NCBI RefSeq assembly: GCF_003634965.1
Contig: NZ_RBXP01000011.1
Coordinates: 248,001 to 312,000 of the forward strand
DNA from: Azonexus fungiphilus
Lineage (GTDB): Bacteria; Pseudomonadota; Gammaproteobacteria; Burkholderiales; Rhodocyclaceae
DNA: 64,000 nucleotides
Reading direction: 5' to 3'
Part shown: piece by piece, positions 19,168-29,158 of the stretch
Layout: the number at the start of each line of letters is the position of its first letter
How positions within the stretch are numbered: the stretch's first letter is position 1
Made by a program: the position numbers and the translations under genes
Notes under the pieces: generated by a model
The model's database searches: none
What the model saw: only the letters and a program-made list of their open reading frames with translations
Told to the model about the DNA's origin: nothing

Positions 19168-20538
19168 TCAGGATTCGCCCTCTTCCCCGTTCCGGAACAT
19201 CGCTGGCGTCAGGTCGTACTTCTGCAGCAGGCGGTACAACTCGGTCCGGTTGCGATCAGCAATCCGCGCTGCATCGGCGACATTGCCATCGGTCAGCTTG
19301 AGCAGACTGACCAGATAGTCGCGCTCGAAGCGCTGCTTGGCCTCGGCGTAGCTCAGCGCCTCCATCGTCGGCGCCCGCAACGCGCGCTGGACCAGCGACG
19401 CCGGAATCAGCGGCGTCGAGGTCAATGCGCAGCTTTGCTCGACGACGTTGAACAACTGCCGGACGTTGCCCGGCCAGCTCGCGGTCGCCAGCGCCTCAAG
19501 AGCGTCGGGCGCGAAGCCGCTGATCGGCTTGCCGTACTTCTTCGCCAGTTGCCGGAGGAAATGCGCCGCCAGCAGCGGAATGTCCTCGCGCCGGTCATCG
19601 AGACGCGGCAGCGTCAGCGAGACGACGTCGAGGCGATAGTAGAGGTCCTCGCGGAACTGCCCCTGCGCCATCGCGGCCTCGAGGTCACGGTGGGTCGCCG
19701 AGATCAGCCGGACATCAACGGCCTCCGACTGGGTCGCCCCGACCGGCCGCACCGCCCGCTCCTGGAGCACACGCAGCAGCTTGACCTGGAGCGCCAGCGG
19801 CATGTCACCGATCTCGTCAAGGAACAAAGTGCCGCCATCGGCTGCCTGGACCAGCCCCCGGCGCGCCGTGGCGGCACCGGTGAAGGCGCCGCGGACATGG
19901 CCGAATAGCTCGGACTCGAGCAGCGGCTCGGGAATCGCACCGCAGTTGATGGCGATGAAGGGCTTCTGGGCGCGTGGGCTGGCGCGATGAATGGCGCGCG
20001 CCAGGACTTCCTTGCCGGTACCACTCTCGCCGCGGATCAGGACGCTGGCGTCGGAAGCCGCGATCATCCGCGCGTCGGCCATCAATTCGGCCATCCGTGT
20101 GCTGCGGTAGACCACGCCTTCGGCCCATTTCTCGTCACCGGCCGCCGCCGGCTGGCCGGTCGCCGCGGCCGACAGCGTCAGCGCCTGATCGATCTTGCTG
20201 AGCAGGGTCTGACTGTCGAAGGGCTTGGTCAGGTAACCGAACACACCACGCGACGTCGCATCGACCGCATCGGGAATGGTGCCGTGCGCAGTCAGCAGGA
20301 TCACCGGCAGGCTCGGCCGGGTGACGCGCAGTTCCTCGAACAACGACAGTCCGTCGCGGCCGGGCAGGCGGATGTCGCTGACGACGACGCGCGGCGGATC
20401 GATGGCGATCTTGGTCAGCCCCTCCTCGGCCGAGGTCGCCGCGGTAACGCGAAAACCACGAGCCTGCAGGCGCAACGTCAGCAGACGCAGGATGTCCTCA
20501 TCGTCGTCGATGACCAGGATGTGGGCGCCGCCGCTCAT
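19168..20538 (-). CDS. glrR: Sigma-54-dependent response regulator GlrR (QseF-type)
   Basis: A 456-residue activator with a receiver domain (ILVIDDDEDILRLL at the N-terminus), a central AAA+ domain and a C-terminal Fis-type helix-turn-helix. The AAA+ domain shows Walker A GESGTGKEVLARAIH and the sigma-54 contact loop GAFTGA. In enterobacteria GlrR activates the sRNA gene glmY to adjust glucosamine-6-phosphate supply. Its start overlaps the qseG stop by 4 bp. The gene order kinase-lipoprotein-regulator matches glrK-qseG-glrR, which supports this name over a generic NtrC-like call. Confidence 0.9.
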   Translation of the reverse strand: MSGGAHILVIDDDEDILRLLTLRLQARGFRVTAATSAEEGLTKIAIDPPRVVVSDIRLPGRDGLSLFEELRVTRPSLPVILLTAHGTIPDAVDATSRGVFGYLTKPFDSQTLLSKIDQALTLSAAATGQPAAAGDEKWAEGVVYRSTRMAELMADARMIAASDASVLIRGESGTGKEVLARAIHRASPRAQKPFIAINCGAIPEPLLESELFGHVRGAFTGAATARRGLVQAADGGTLFLDEIGDMPLALQVKLLRVLQERAVRPVGATQSEAVDVRLISATHRDLEAAMAQGQFREDLYYRLDVVSLTLPRLDDRREDIPLLAAHFLRQLAKKYGKPISGFAPDALEALATASWPGNVRQLFNVVEQSCALTSTPLIPASLVQRALRAPTMEALSYAEAKQRFERDYLVSLLKLTDGNVADAARIADRNRTELYRLLQKYDLTPAMFRNGEEGES

Positions 20539-21095
20539 GGCGTCCTCCCGTGCGGCAGGGGACGACCGGGCAGACTGCGCTCGATGTTGGCCAGGCGCTC
20601 GAGCTTTTCCTGCAGTTCGCCGACGCGGCGCTGGCTCTCCTTCAACTGCGCCGACTGACGCTCGCCCAGCCCTTCCAGGCGCAGACGCTCGGCCAGTTGC
20701 TCGGCAAGCAGCCAGGCCAGCGGATGCAAGCTGACGGCGGCCGGGTCGGCCGACTTGAGGACCAGCTCGGTCAGGGCCAGGGCGCGCGCCAGATCAGCGT
20801 TGGGACTGCGCGGCTGGGCCAGGAGCATGGCCAGGCGCAATTGCGCTGCCGGCTCGACGGCGACTGCCGCCAGGCGGTTGCGCTCGCGCGTGACCTCCGC
20901 TGGCGGCAGACGCAGCACCGACTGACGATGGAACAAGGCCGCTGCCTGCCCATCCTCGGGCGACGGCGTCGGCAGGATTGGCGCCACCGGCGCCGGCATC
21001 GGTACCGCCGGCGCCGGCGTCGGCTCGGAAACCGTCGCACAACCAGCCGCAACAGCGGCGGCCAGGCAGACGACACTGGTCAACTTAATGCTCAT
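20535..21095 (-). CDS. qseG: QseG-type lipoprotein of the GlrKR system
   Basis: A 186-residue protein with a lipoprotein signal sequence (MSIKLTSVVCLAAAVAAGC, lipobox Cys19), a Pro/Ala-rich linker and a helical C-terminus with a coiled-coil stretch. The start at 21095 has a GGAG site inside the end of glrK and overlaps the glrK stop. In E. coli QseG is the outer-membrane partner that activates GlrK. Sequence identity is weak by eye, so the assignment rests on order, lipobox, size and the coiled coil. Confidence 0.75.
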   Translation of the reverse strand: MSIKLTSVVCLAAAVAAGCATVSEPTPAPAVPMPAPVAPILPTPSPEDGQAAALFHRQSVLRLPPAEVTRERNRLAAVAVEPAAQLRLAMLLAQPRSPNADLARALALTELVLKSADPAAVSLHPLAWLLAEQLAERLRLEGLGERQSAQLKESQRRVGELQEKLERLANIERSLPGRPLPHGRTP

Positions 21096-22497
21096 CGGGA
21101 ATCTCCACACGAAAATGAGCGCCCTGCCCGCTGCCGCTCAGCAGGCTGACGCTGCCACCCATCGCACCGGCGAGCTCGCGGACGATGGACAGGCCGACAC
21201 CGCTGCCGCGGCGTTCGACGGGCGCACGCAGGCGCCCCTGGACGAAAGGTTCGAAAATACGTTCAGCGTCCTCGCTGGCAACGCCGCAGCCCTGGTCGAT
21301 GCACTCGAAGCGCCAGGCCCGGCGCTGGCGCAGCGCGGACAGCTCGATGCGCCCGCCCTGCGGGCTGAAATCGATGGCGTTGGCGAGCAGGTTGTCGAGG
21401 ATCAGCGCCATCTTGTCGGCATCGAGCCGGGCGACGCCGGCATCGGCCTGGCAGACGATCTGCTGCTGCCGGGCCGATGCAGCCAGTTCGTGACGCTGCG
21501 CGGCCTCGGCCAGCAGCGCCGCCGGCTCGACCGGCGCGACATTGAGCTGGCGGGCGTCAAAGGCGGCAGCATTGAGACCGAGCAGGCTTTCGATCCGCCC
21601 CTGCAGGCCGCGCACATTGTGGGTCAGGATGCCGACGATCTCGCGCTGGCCGGCCGACAACGGCCCGGGGACTTCCTCGTCAAGCAGCGCGACGCCTTCC
21701 TTGAGGGCGGTCAGCGGCGTCTTCAGTTCGTGCGAGACGTGGCGCAGCGTCTGCTGGCGGTCCGATTCGAGCTCGGACAGGTGCAGACGCAACCAGTCGA
21801 GCCGCCGCCCCAGGCGGCGCATGTCGGCCGGCCCGCCAACGACGACCGGATCGTCGAAACGGCGCGCGCCAAGGCGGCGGATCGCGCGGTCAAGCTGGCG
21901 CACCGGACGCAACAACCACCAGCCCATGACCAAGGCTGCGCCGACCGCCCCGAGCAGCGCCAGCACCAGCTTGCTGCCGAGCTGCAGACGGTGGCGGTCA
22001 AGCTCGTCGAGCAGGCGGGCATTCTCGGTATCGATCCAGCGCTTGCTCGCCTGGGCGATGGCGTTGTTCATGCTGCCGAGTTCGTCGAGCATGGAGGCGA
22101 TGTCATCCTCGGTCCGCTCGCCGCGGCGCTGCAGCTTGCGATTGACGCCGGCGGCGACGCTGCGCCATTGATCAGGGACGCCGACCAGGCCGGGGCCGGC
22201 CAGTTCCTCGATGCGCTCGAGCTGAAGAAAGGACTCCTCGAGGTGCTCCTGGAAGCGTTCGCGCAACAGCGGATCGCCGAGCACCAGGTACTGCCGGGCG
22301 GCACGCTCGAGGTCGACGCTGCGCTCCTCGAGCGTCTGTACCGCCGCCGTCAGCTCCAGCGCATGCGCGCTGTTGTCGCGACTCTGCCCGACCAGGCGCT
22401 CGAGCAGCAGCCAGCCATGCACGGCCACCCCACCGAGCAGCGCGACGATCAGGACAAAGCCGACCAGCATGCCCTGCAGAAAGGAAATCCGCCTCAT
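21085..22497 (-). CDS. glrK: Sensor histidine kinase GlrK (QseE-type)
   Basis: A 470-residue inner-membrane kinase. The first membrane segment is near residues 8-30 and a second near 178-198, bracketing a helical periplasmic sensor; a HAMP-like linker follows. The phospho-acceptor box is LRHVSHELKTPLTALKEG. ATPase motifs are NLLANAIDFSPQGG, CIDQGCGVASEDAERIFEPF and RRGSGVGLSIVREL. It would phosphorylate GlrR encoded two genes downstream. It is the first gene of a three-gene operon. Confidence 0.9.
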   Translation of the reverse strand: MRRISFLQGMLVGFVLIVALLGGVAVHGWLLLERLVGQSRDNSAHALELTAAVQTLEERSVDLERAARQYLVLGDPLLRERFQEHLEESFLQLERIEELAGPGLVGVPDQWRSVAAGVNRKLQRRGERTEDDIASMLDELGSMNNAIAQASKRWIDTENARLLDELDRHRLQLGSKLVLALLGAVGAALVMGWWLLRPVRQLDRAIRRLGARRFDDPVVVGGPADMRRLGRRLDWLRLHLSELESDRQQTLRHVSHELKTPLTALKEGVALLDEEVPGPLSAGQREIVGILTHNVRGLQGRIESLLGLNAAAFDARQLNVAPVEPAALLAEAAQRHELAASARQQQIVCQADAGVARLDADKMALILDNLLANAIDFSPQGGRIELSALRQRRAWRFECIDQGCGVASEDAERIFEPFVQGRLRAPVERRGSGVGLSIVRELAGAMGGSVSLLSGSGQGAHFRVEIPDEH

Positions 22498-22526
22498 TCG
22501 GCACCATCCATTTCGATAAGAATCAA

Positions 22527-22545
22527 CAACATGCGATAGATGTTG
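22527..22545. repeat. Inverted repeat between glrK and ettA
   Basis: CAACAT and ATGTTG flank a 7-bp spacer about 30 bp upstream of glrK. A related AACATGTT palindrome occurs at 22603-22610, and both are followed by TGG. They could be operator sites for the divergent genes. No sigma-54 promoter (TGGCAC-N5-TTGC) was recognised here. Confidence 0.3.
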
Positions 22546-22729
22546 GAAATAGACGACATTTTATCTCCGCCACAAACAGCCACCGCGGGCCGCGGCGAAA
22601 AAAACATGTTGGTTTTTGCCGACAAAACGGCGTCGACCGTCAAATCGCCGACACCCGCCGGGCGGGGCTGGTCATTTGCGGCGCGCCCTCGTACACTTCG
22701 ACGTTTCGTCATCGTCACAAGGCAACACC

Positions 22730-24394
<1,665 letters not shown>

Positions 24395-24413
24395 GCGCGA
24401 TCCGCAAAACAGA

Positions 24414-24448
24414 ACGGGCGCCATTTCGGCGCCCGTCTTTCTTTTTCC
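24414..24448 (+). terminator. Rho-independent terminator after ettA
   Basis: A 9-bp stem ACGGGCGCC/GGCGCCCGT with a 5-nt loop is followed by CTTTCTTTTT. It separates ettA from the convergent small gene ending at 24477. Confidence 0.85.
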
Positions 24449-24476
24449 TGCCCCGCATTTCGCGGGACAGCGAAAC

Positions 24477-24755
24477 TCAGTGCTTCAGGCTGGCGGAGAA
24501 AACCGCCTTGCTCTTCTCGGAGAACTGGAACTCGCTGAAGGCGCGTTCGATTTCAGCGACATTGCTGCCTGCCGAATGGTCCTCGAAGCAGATGCCGATG
24601 CTCTTGCCGTTGGCGGCCAGCGTCTGGAAAGCATAGCGCCAGCGTTGCGCTTCGGCCAGGCGCTCGCGCAGCTCGGCTTCGTTGGAAATGGCAATACCGG
24701 CCTTCTTCAGGGAATCCAGGAATTGCTCGAAGGATTCGTTGCTCAGACTTCCCAT
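24477..24755 (-). CDS. Small uncharacterised protein (92 residues)
   Basis: The product is not recognised. It is a soluble, mostly helical acidic protein without signal or membrane segments. It opens MGSLSNESFEQFLDSLKKAG, a phrase resembling a short regulatory-helix motif, and continues with RWRYAFQTLAANGKSIGIC. It has a single Cys. The gene is convergent with ettA and divergent from the methyltransferase at 24847. Good codon use and an isolated position between real genes support it being coding. Confidence 0.6.
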   Translation of the reverse strand: MGSLSNESFEQFLDSLKKAGIAISNEAELRERLAEAQRWRYAFQTLAANGKSIGICFEDHSAGSNVAEIERAFSEFQFSEKSKAVFSASLKH

Positions 24756-24846
24756 TTGTTGTCTCCTAAACGATGTTTCCAGTTACGACTTGCTCGGTAT
24801 CCGATTGACACTCGGGTCTTGCCGAGATGAATGCGATAATCGTGCC

Positions 24847-25680
24847 ATGTCGAAAAAACCACCTCAGCCCACCGCCGCTGCCGCCCTTCCGGAGATCCGT
24901 CCCGGGCAGTCGATCGAACTGCTCAAGGAACTGCACATCCTGACGCGCGACGGCAAACTGAACCAGGACAGCCGGCGCAAGCTCAAGCAGGTCTACCATC
25001 TCGCCCAGTTCATCGAGCCCCTGCTCGATGGCATGGAAACCCTGGTCGATCATGGCGCCGGCAAGTCCTACCTCGGCTTCATCCTCTACGACCTGTATAT
25101 CAAGAGCCGTGCCAGCGGCACCGTCATCGGCATCGAGACACGCCAGGAACTCGTTGATAAATCAAGGGAACTTGCCCGGCACCTGGACTTTCCGCGGATG
25201 CAGTTCCTGGCCTGCACGGTCGAGGACTCGATGACCTCGGACGCGCTGCCGGCCCGCGTCGATGTCGTCACCGCACTGCACGCCTGCAACACCGCGACCG
25301 ACGACGCGATCCGCTTCGCGCTGACGCGCCAGGCAAGACACATCGTGCTGGTGCCCTGCTGCCAGGCCGAAGTGGCGGCGACGATGCGCGCGCGCAAGGC
25401 CGAATCGCTGTCAAAAACACCGCTCGCCGAGCTGTGGCGACACCCGATCCACACCCGCGAACTGGGCAGTCATCTGACCAATGTCCTGCGTTGTCTGTTG
25501 CTGGAATCCCACGGCTACGACGTCACCGTCACCGAACTGGTCGGCTGGGAGCACTCGATGAAGAACGAACTGATCATCGCCAGCCAGCGGGGCAAGCCGC
25601 GCAAGAACGCCCGCGAACGGGCCGAAGCCATCCTGCGCGAGTTCAATATCGAGGAACTTGCCCCCCGTTTCACCTACTAA
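24847..25680 (+). CDS. SAM-dependent methyltransferase (Methyltransf_32/METTL25-like)
   Basis: A 277-residue protein. The SAM-binding motif I is VDHGAGKSYLGFILYDLY near residues 63-80, followed by IGIETRQELV. A motif resembling the catalytic loop, VLVPCCQAEV, lies near residue 170. The GAGKSYLG wording is typical of the family that includes eukaryotic METTL25/RRNAD1. Substrate is unknown. The start at 24847 is the first Met after the intergenic region. It sits 6 bp before rlhA, an rRNA modification gene, so an RNA or ribosomal substrate is a reasonable guess. Confidence 0.75.
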   Translation: MSKKPPQPTAAAALPEIRPGQSIELLKELHILTRDGKLNQDSRRKLKQVYHLAQFIEPLLDGMETLVDHGAGKSYLGFILYDLYIKSRASGTVIGIETRQELVDKSRELARHLDFPRMQFLACTVEDSMTSDALPARVDVVTALHACNTATDDAIRFALTRQARHIVLVPCCQAEVAATMRARKAESLSKTPLAELWRHPIHTRELGSHLTNVLRCLLLESHGYDVTVTELVGWEHSMKNELIIASQRGKPRKNARERAEAILREFNIEELAPRFTY

Positions 25681-25686
25681 GGCGCC

Positions 25687-27588
25687 ATGACGCGAATCCA
25701 GCACCCCCTCGAACTCCTGGCCCCGGCCAAGAACGCCGACTTCGGCATCGAAGCCATCAAGCACGGCGCCGACGCCGTCTACATCGGTGGCCCGGCTTTC
25801 GGCGCCCGTTACGGCGCCGGCAATTCTGTCGGCGAAATCCAACGCCTGTGCGATTTCGCCCATCGCTTCCGGGCCAAGGTCTTCGTCGCCCTGAACACCA
25901 TCCTCCACGACAGCGAACTCGAAGACAGCCGGCAACTGGCCTGGCAGCTGTACGAGGCCGGCGCCGATGCGCTGATCATCCAGGACATGGGCCTGCTCGA
26001 GCTGGATCTGCCGCCGATTCAACTACATGCGAGCACCCAGACCGACATCCGCAACCCGGCCAAGGCGCGCTTCCTTGAAGACGCCGGCTTCTCGCAGATC
26101 GTGCTGGCGCGCGAGATGAGCATTGCCGAAATCGGCCAGGTCGCCGCTGCGACGACGCTGTCGCTCGAGTATTTCGTGCATGGCGCACTCTGTGTCGCTT
26201 ATTCCGGACAGTGCTACATCAGCCACGCCCACACCGGCCGCAGCGCCAACCGCGGCGAGTGTTCGCAGGCCTGCCGGCTGCCCTACACGCTGGTCGACGA
26301 CAAGGGCAAGACGATCACCGAGAACCAGCATCTGCTGTCGATGAAGGACAACAACCAGTCGGACAACCTGCGTGCGCTGATCGCGGCCGGCGTCTCCTCG
26401 TTCAAGATCGAGGGGCGGCTGAAGGACCTGTCCTACGTCAAGAACATCACCGCCCACTACCGCACGCTGCTCGACGAGATCATCGCTGCCGAGCCGGGCT
26501 ACGTCCGCGCTTCCAGCGGCCGTTCGAGCTTCACCTTCACGCCGCAGCCGGAAAAGACCTTCAACCGCGGCTACACCGATTATTTCGCCGGCGGCCGCCA
26601 GGACGACATTGGTGCCTTCGATTCGCCGGCCTTCGTCGGCGAACCGATCGGCGAGGTCGCCGCCATCGGCGACGGCTGGCTCACGGTGAACACCGCGGAA
26701 ACCTTCCACAACGGCGACGGCGTCTGCTTCCACGATGCCCACGGCGAGGTCCAGGGGATGCGCATCAACCGGGTCGATGGCCAGCGCCTCTACCCGGCCG
26801 AGATGCCGGCCGAGCTGAGCGAGGGCACGACCTTGTTCCGCAACCGCGACCAGGCCTTCGAACGCGCCCTGGAGAAGGATTCGGCCGAGCGTCGCGTCGC
26901 CGTCGAGGTGGTTTTCGCCGAGCACGCCGACCGCTTCGCGCTGACGCTACGCGACGAGGACAAGCTCAGTGTCACGGTCGACCTGCAAAAAGACGAAAAA
27001 ATCGGCGTCGACCGTGCGCAGAATCCCGAGGCCGCACTGGCCAGGCTCAAGGAAAACCTGGGCAAGTTCGGCAACACGATGTTTGTTGCCGGCGACATCG
27101 AGCTGCAGTTGAGCGCGCCCTGGTTCTTCCCCGTTGGCGCGATCAACGCGCTGCGCCGCGATGCCGCCGCCCACCTCGAAGCCGCCCGCCTGGCCAGCCA
27201 CCCGCGCCCGCCGCGCGCGGTACCGGCGGCCGAGCCGGCGCCCTATCCGCAGGAAGAACTGACCTACCTCGGCAACGTCTTCAACGGCAAGGCCCGCGCC
27301 TTCTACGAAAAACACGGCGTGCGCCTGATCGAGGATGCCTACGAGGCAGGCAGCGAAAAGGGCATGGTCTCGCTGATGATCACCCGCCACTGCCTGCGCT
27401 ACAGCTTCAACCTCTGCCCGAAGGAAGTGAAGCACCTCAAGCCGGACCCGATGACGCTGATCAACGGCAGCGAGAAACTGATCCTCAAGTTCGACTGCAA
27501 GGCCTGCGAAATGCACGTCGTCGGCAAGATGAAGAAGGGCGTCACCCTCAACCTCGGCAGCATCCGGCCGGCCGGCGGCTGCGGATGA
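25687..27588 (+). CDS. rlhA: 23S rRNA 5-hydroxycytidine C2501 synthase RlhA (U32 peptidase family)
   Basis: A 633-residue member of the U32 family. The opening LELLAPAKNADFGIEAIKHG and GADAVYIGGPAFGARYGAGN match E. coli YdcP/RlhA, which hydroxylates C2501 of 23S rRNA. Conserved Cys residues (YSGQCYISH, RGECSQACRLP, later NLCPKEVKH and FDCKACEMHV) probably hold an Fe-S cluster. Length is close to YdcP (about 650). It overlaps the following zinc-ribbon gene by 4 bp. Confidence 0.9.
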   Translation: MTRIQHPLELLAPAKNADFGIEAIKHGADAVYIGGPAFGARYGAGNSVGEIQRLCDFAHRFRAKVFVALNTILHDSELEDSRQLAWQLYEAGADALIIQDMGLLELDLPPIQLHASTQTDIRNPAKARFLEDAGFSQIVLAREMSIAEIGQVAAATTLSLEYFVHGALCVAYSGQCYISHAHTGRSANRGECSQACRLPYTLVDDKGKTITENQHLLSMKDNNQSDNLRALIAAGVSSFKIEGRLKDLSYVKNITAHYRTLLDEIIAAEPGYVRASSGRSSFTFTPQPEKTFNRGYTDYFAGGRQDDIGAFDSPAFVGEPIGEVAAIGDGWLTVNTAETFHNGDGVCFHDAHGEVQGMRINRVDGQRLYPAEMPAELSEGTTLFRNRDQAFERALEKDSAERRVAVEVVFAEHADRFALTLRDEDKLSVTVDLQKDEKIGVDRAQNPEAALARLKENLGKFGNTMFVAGDIELQLSAPWFFPVGAINALRRDAAAHLEAARLASHPRPPRAVPAAEPAPYPQEELTYLGNVFNGKARAFYEKHGVRLIEDAYEAGSEKGMVSLMITRHCLRYSFNLCPKEVKHLKPDPMTLINGSEKLILKFDCKACEMHVVGKMKKGVTLNLGSIRPAGGCG

Positions 27589-28298
27589 CACCGGTGCCCT
27601 GCCCGTCCTGCGGGCAAACCATGGCCAAGCGCCGGCTGCCGCGCAACCTGCACGGCGAGGTCGTGCTCGACCTCTGCTTCCATTGCCATGGCGTCTGGTT
27701 CGACGAATTCGAAAGCGTCCAGATCACCCCGGGCGGTGTCATCGAGCTGTTCCGCCTGATCCACGAACACCGCGACGCGCCGCGCCTGCCGCTGCGCGAC
27801 GCGCTGGCCTGCCCGCGCTGCAACGACCGCCTGCTGCACGGGCTGGACCGCTCCAAGCACGGCGGCCAGTTCAACTACCACCGCTGCCTGCAGAAGCACG
27901 GGCGCTTCACCACCTTCGCCCAGCTGATGATCGAAAAAGGCTTCGTTCGCCAGTTGACCGTCAGCGAGATCGACCAGCTCGCCGCCAGGGTCGGCAGCGT
28001 CCGCTGCACCGGTTGCGGCGCCCCGGTGGACATCCGCCGCGACCACGCCTGCCCTCACTGCCGGGCGCCGATCGCGATCCTCGATCCGGCCGCCGTCGAG
28101 CGCGCGCTGGCGCGCCTCGACCAGGCGGAGAACGAGCGCAGCCGGCGCGACGTCGAACTGCTCGGCGATGCGATCGTGATCCGCGAACGGGAAAAAGCGC
28201 GCTTCGCGCGCGAGCAGCGCCAACAGTTCAACCAGCTCGACGTCGGCGACCTCATCGTCAGCGGCGTCGACCTGCTCTGGCAGGTACTGCGCCGCTGA
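27585..28298 (+). CDS. Zinc-ribbon (TFIIB-type) protein
   Basis: A 237-residue soluble protein with several CxxC knuckles: CPSCGQ and CFHCHGVWFDEFE at the N-terminus, CPRCNDRLL and CLQKHGRF in the middle, then CTGCGAPVD and CPHCRAPI. The first pair with GVWFD is the signature of the zf-TFIIB family (PF13453). The C-terminal 60 residues form a charged helix. Its ATG overlaps the rlhA stop, so it is translationally coupled to it. Function is unknown; nucleic-acid or ribosome binding is plausible. Confidence 0.85.
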   Translation: MTPVPCPSCGQTMAKRRLPRNLHGEVVLDLCFHCHGVWFDEFESVQITPGGVIELFRLIHEHRDAPRLPLRDALACPRCNDRLLHGLDRSKHGGQFNYHRCLQKHGRFTTFAQLMIEKGFVRQLTVSEIDQLAARVGSVRCTGCGAPVDIRRDHACPHCRAPIAILDPAAVERALARLDQAENERSRRDVELLGDAIVIREREKARFAREQRQQFNQLDVGDLIVSGVDLLWQVLRR

Positions 28299-28304
28299 GC
28301 CGGC

Positions 28305-28853
28305 TCAGCCGCCGGCGGCCTTCAGCTCGACCGGCGCCAGCTCCAGCGAACGCTCGCCGCTGGCCAGCCAGACCGTGCCTTCCTGGATCGTGCAGGCGAG
28401 TTTCATGCTGCGCTCGGCCAGCGCCCCCAGCGCCTCGCTCTCCTCGGCGCTCAGGCGCAGCACCGTGAGATTGGCAAAGCGCTCGAGCTGCGGCGCGATC
28501 TGCTGCCACCAGACATCGACCGAACGCCCGCCGTAGGCGAGCACGACGGCCCGGTCGGCGCGGTTGCAGCCCTTGCGGATGCGGCTCTCGTCGGGCTGGC
28601 CGACTTCGACCCAGGTACGCAGCACGCCGCCCGGATCGACTTCCTGCAGCGCGCATTCGTCGTCGCTCGACAGGCCCTTGCCGAACGCCAGGTCGGGCCC
28701 GGCATGGAGCGCGAAGGCGAGGACGCGGACCATCATCCGGATGTCGTTCTCGGACGGATGGCGGGCAATGGTCAGCGGGTACTCGGCGAAATGCCCGCGA
28801 TCGAGATCGGAAACCTGCAGTTCGGCCTTGAAGACCGTCGATTTGAGCGCCAT
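28305..28853 (-). CDS. yaeQ: YaeQ family protein
   Basis: A 182-residue protein matching the YaeQ family by its opening MALKSTVFKAELQVSDLDRG and by YPLTIARHPSENDIRMMVRV. The further conserved RIRKGCNRADRAVVLAYGG is also present. YaeQ has a nuclease-like fold; E. coli YaeQ was linked to suppression of rfaH defects, but the biochemical role is unsettled. It is monocistronic and convergent with the zinc-ribbon gene. Confidence 0.93.
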   Translation of the reverse strand: MALKSTVFKAELQVSDLDRGHFAEYPLTIARHPSENDIRMMVRVLAFALHAGPDLAFGKGLSSDDECALQEVDPGGVLRTWVEVGQPDESRIRKGCNRADRAVVLAYGGRSVDVWWQQIAPQLERFANLTVLRLSAEESEALGALAERSMKLACTIQEGTVWLASGERSLELAPVELKAAGG

Positions 28854-28945
28854 CAGCAGCCCCGGAAAAAGCCGCGATTATCCCATGACGCGTCGGCCAA
28901 AGCCGATTAGGATGCGCCTTTCACGCCATCACCGCTTCCGGAAAA

Positions 28946-29158
28946 ATGCTTCTCCAGGCCGTCGACCGTAAACGTTGCGCCAGCTGCCAGCGCTGGACCG
29001 GCCCGCGCTGCCCGGGCGAGCTGCCGGAGACGGTGGCGATCGAGTCGGAAACGGTGAGCGGCCTGTGCCAGGGCGGCGGCTGGCACGGCAGCGAGCGCCG
29101 CGCCCGCTCGGCCTGCGGCCACTGGCTGCGCTGGCAGGCGTTGCCGCCGCTCAGCTGA
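28946..29158 (+). CDS. Small Cys/Trp-rich protein (70 residues)
   Basis: This short gene fills the gap between yaeQ and the HDOD gene and overlaps the latter's 3' end by 8 bp. It shows a CASCQRWTGPRC knuckle, then ETVSGLCQGGGWHG and SACGHWLRW. The spacing of CxxC-x-W-x-G-P-R, G-x-C and C-x-x-W suggests a small metal- or Fe-S-binding fold; similar short hypotheticals occur in betaproteobacteria, as I recall. No assigned function is known to me. Confidence 0.55.
   Translation: MLLQAVDRKRCASCQRWTGPRCPGELPETVAIESETVSGLCQGGGWHGSERRARSACGHWLRWQALPPLS

Noticed and set aside
22498-22729. Search for a sigma-54 promoter or sRNA gene upstream of glrK
   Set aside because: No TGGCAC-N5-TTGC element or clear sRNA structure was found; only short inverted repeats are present.
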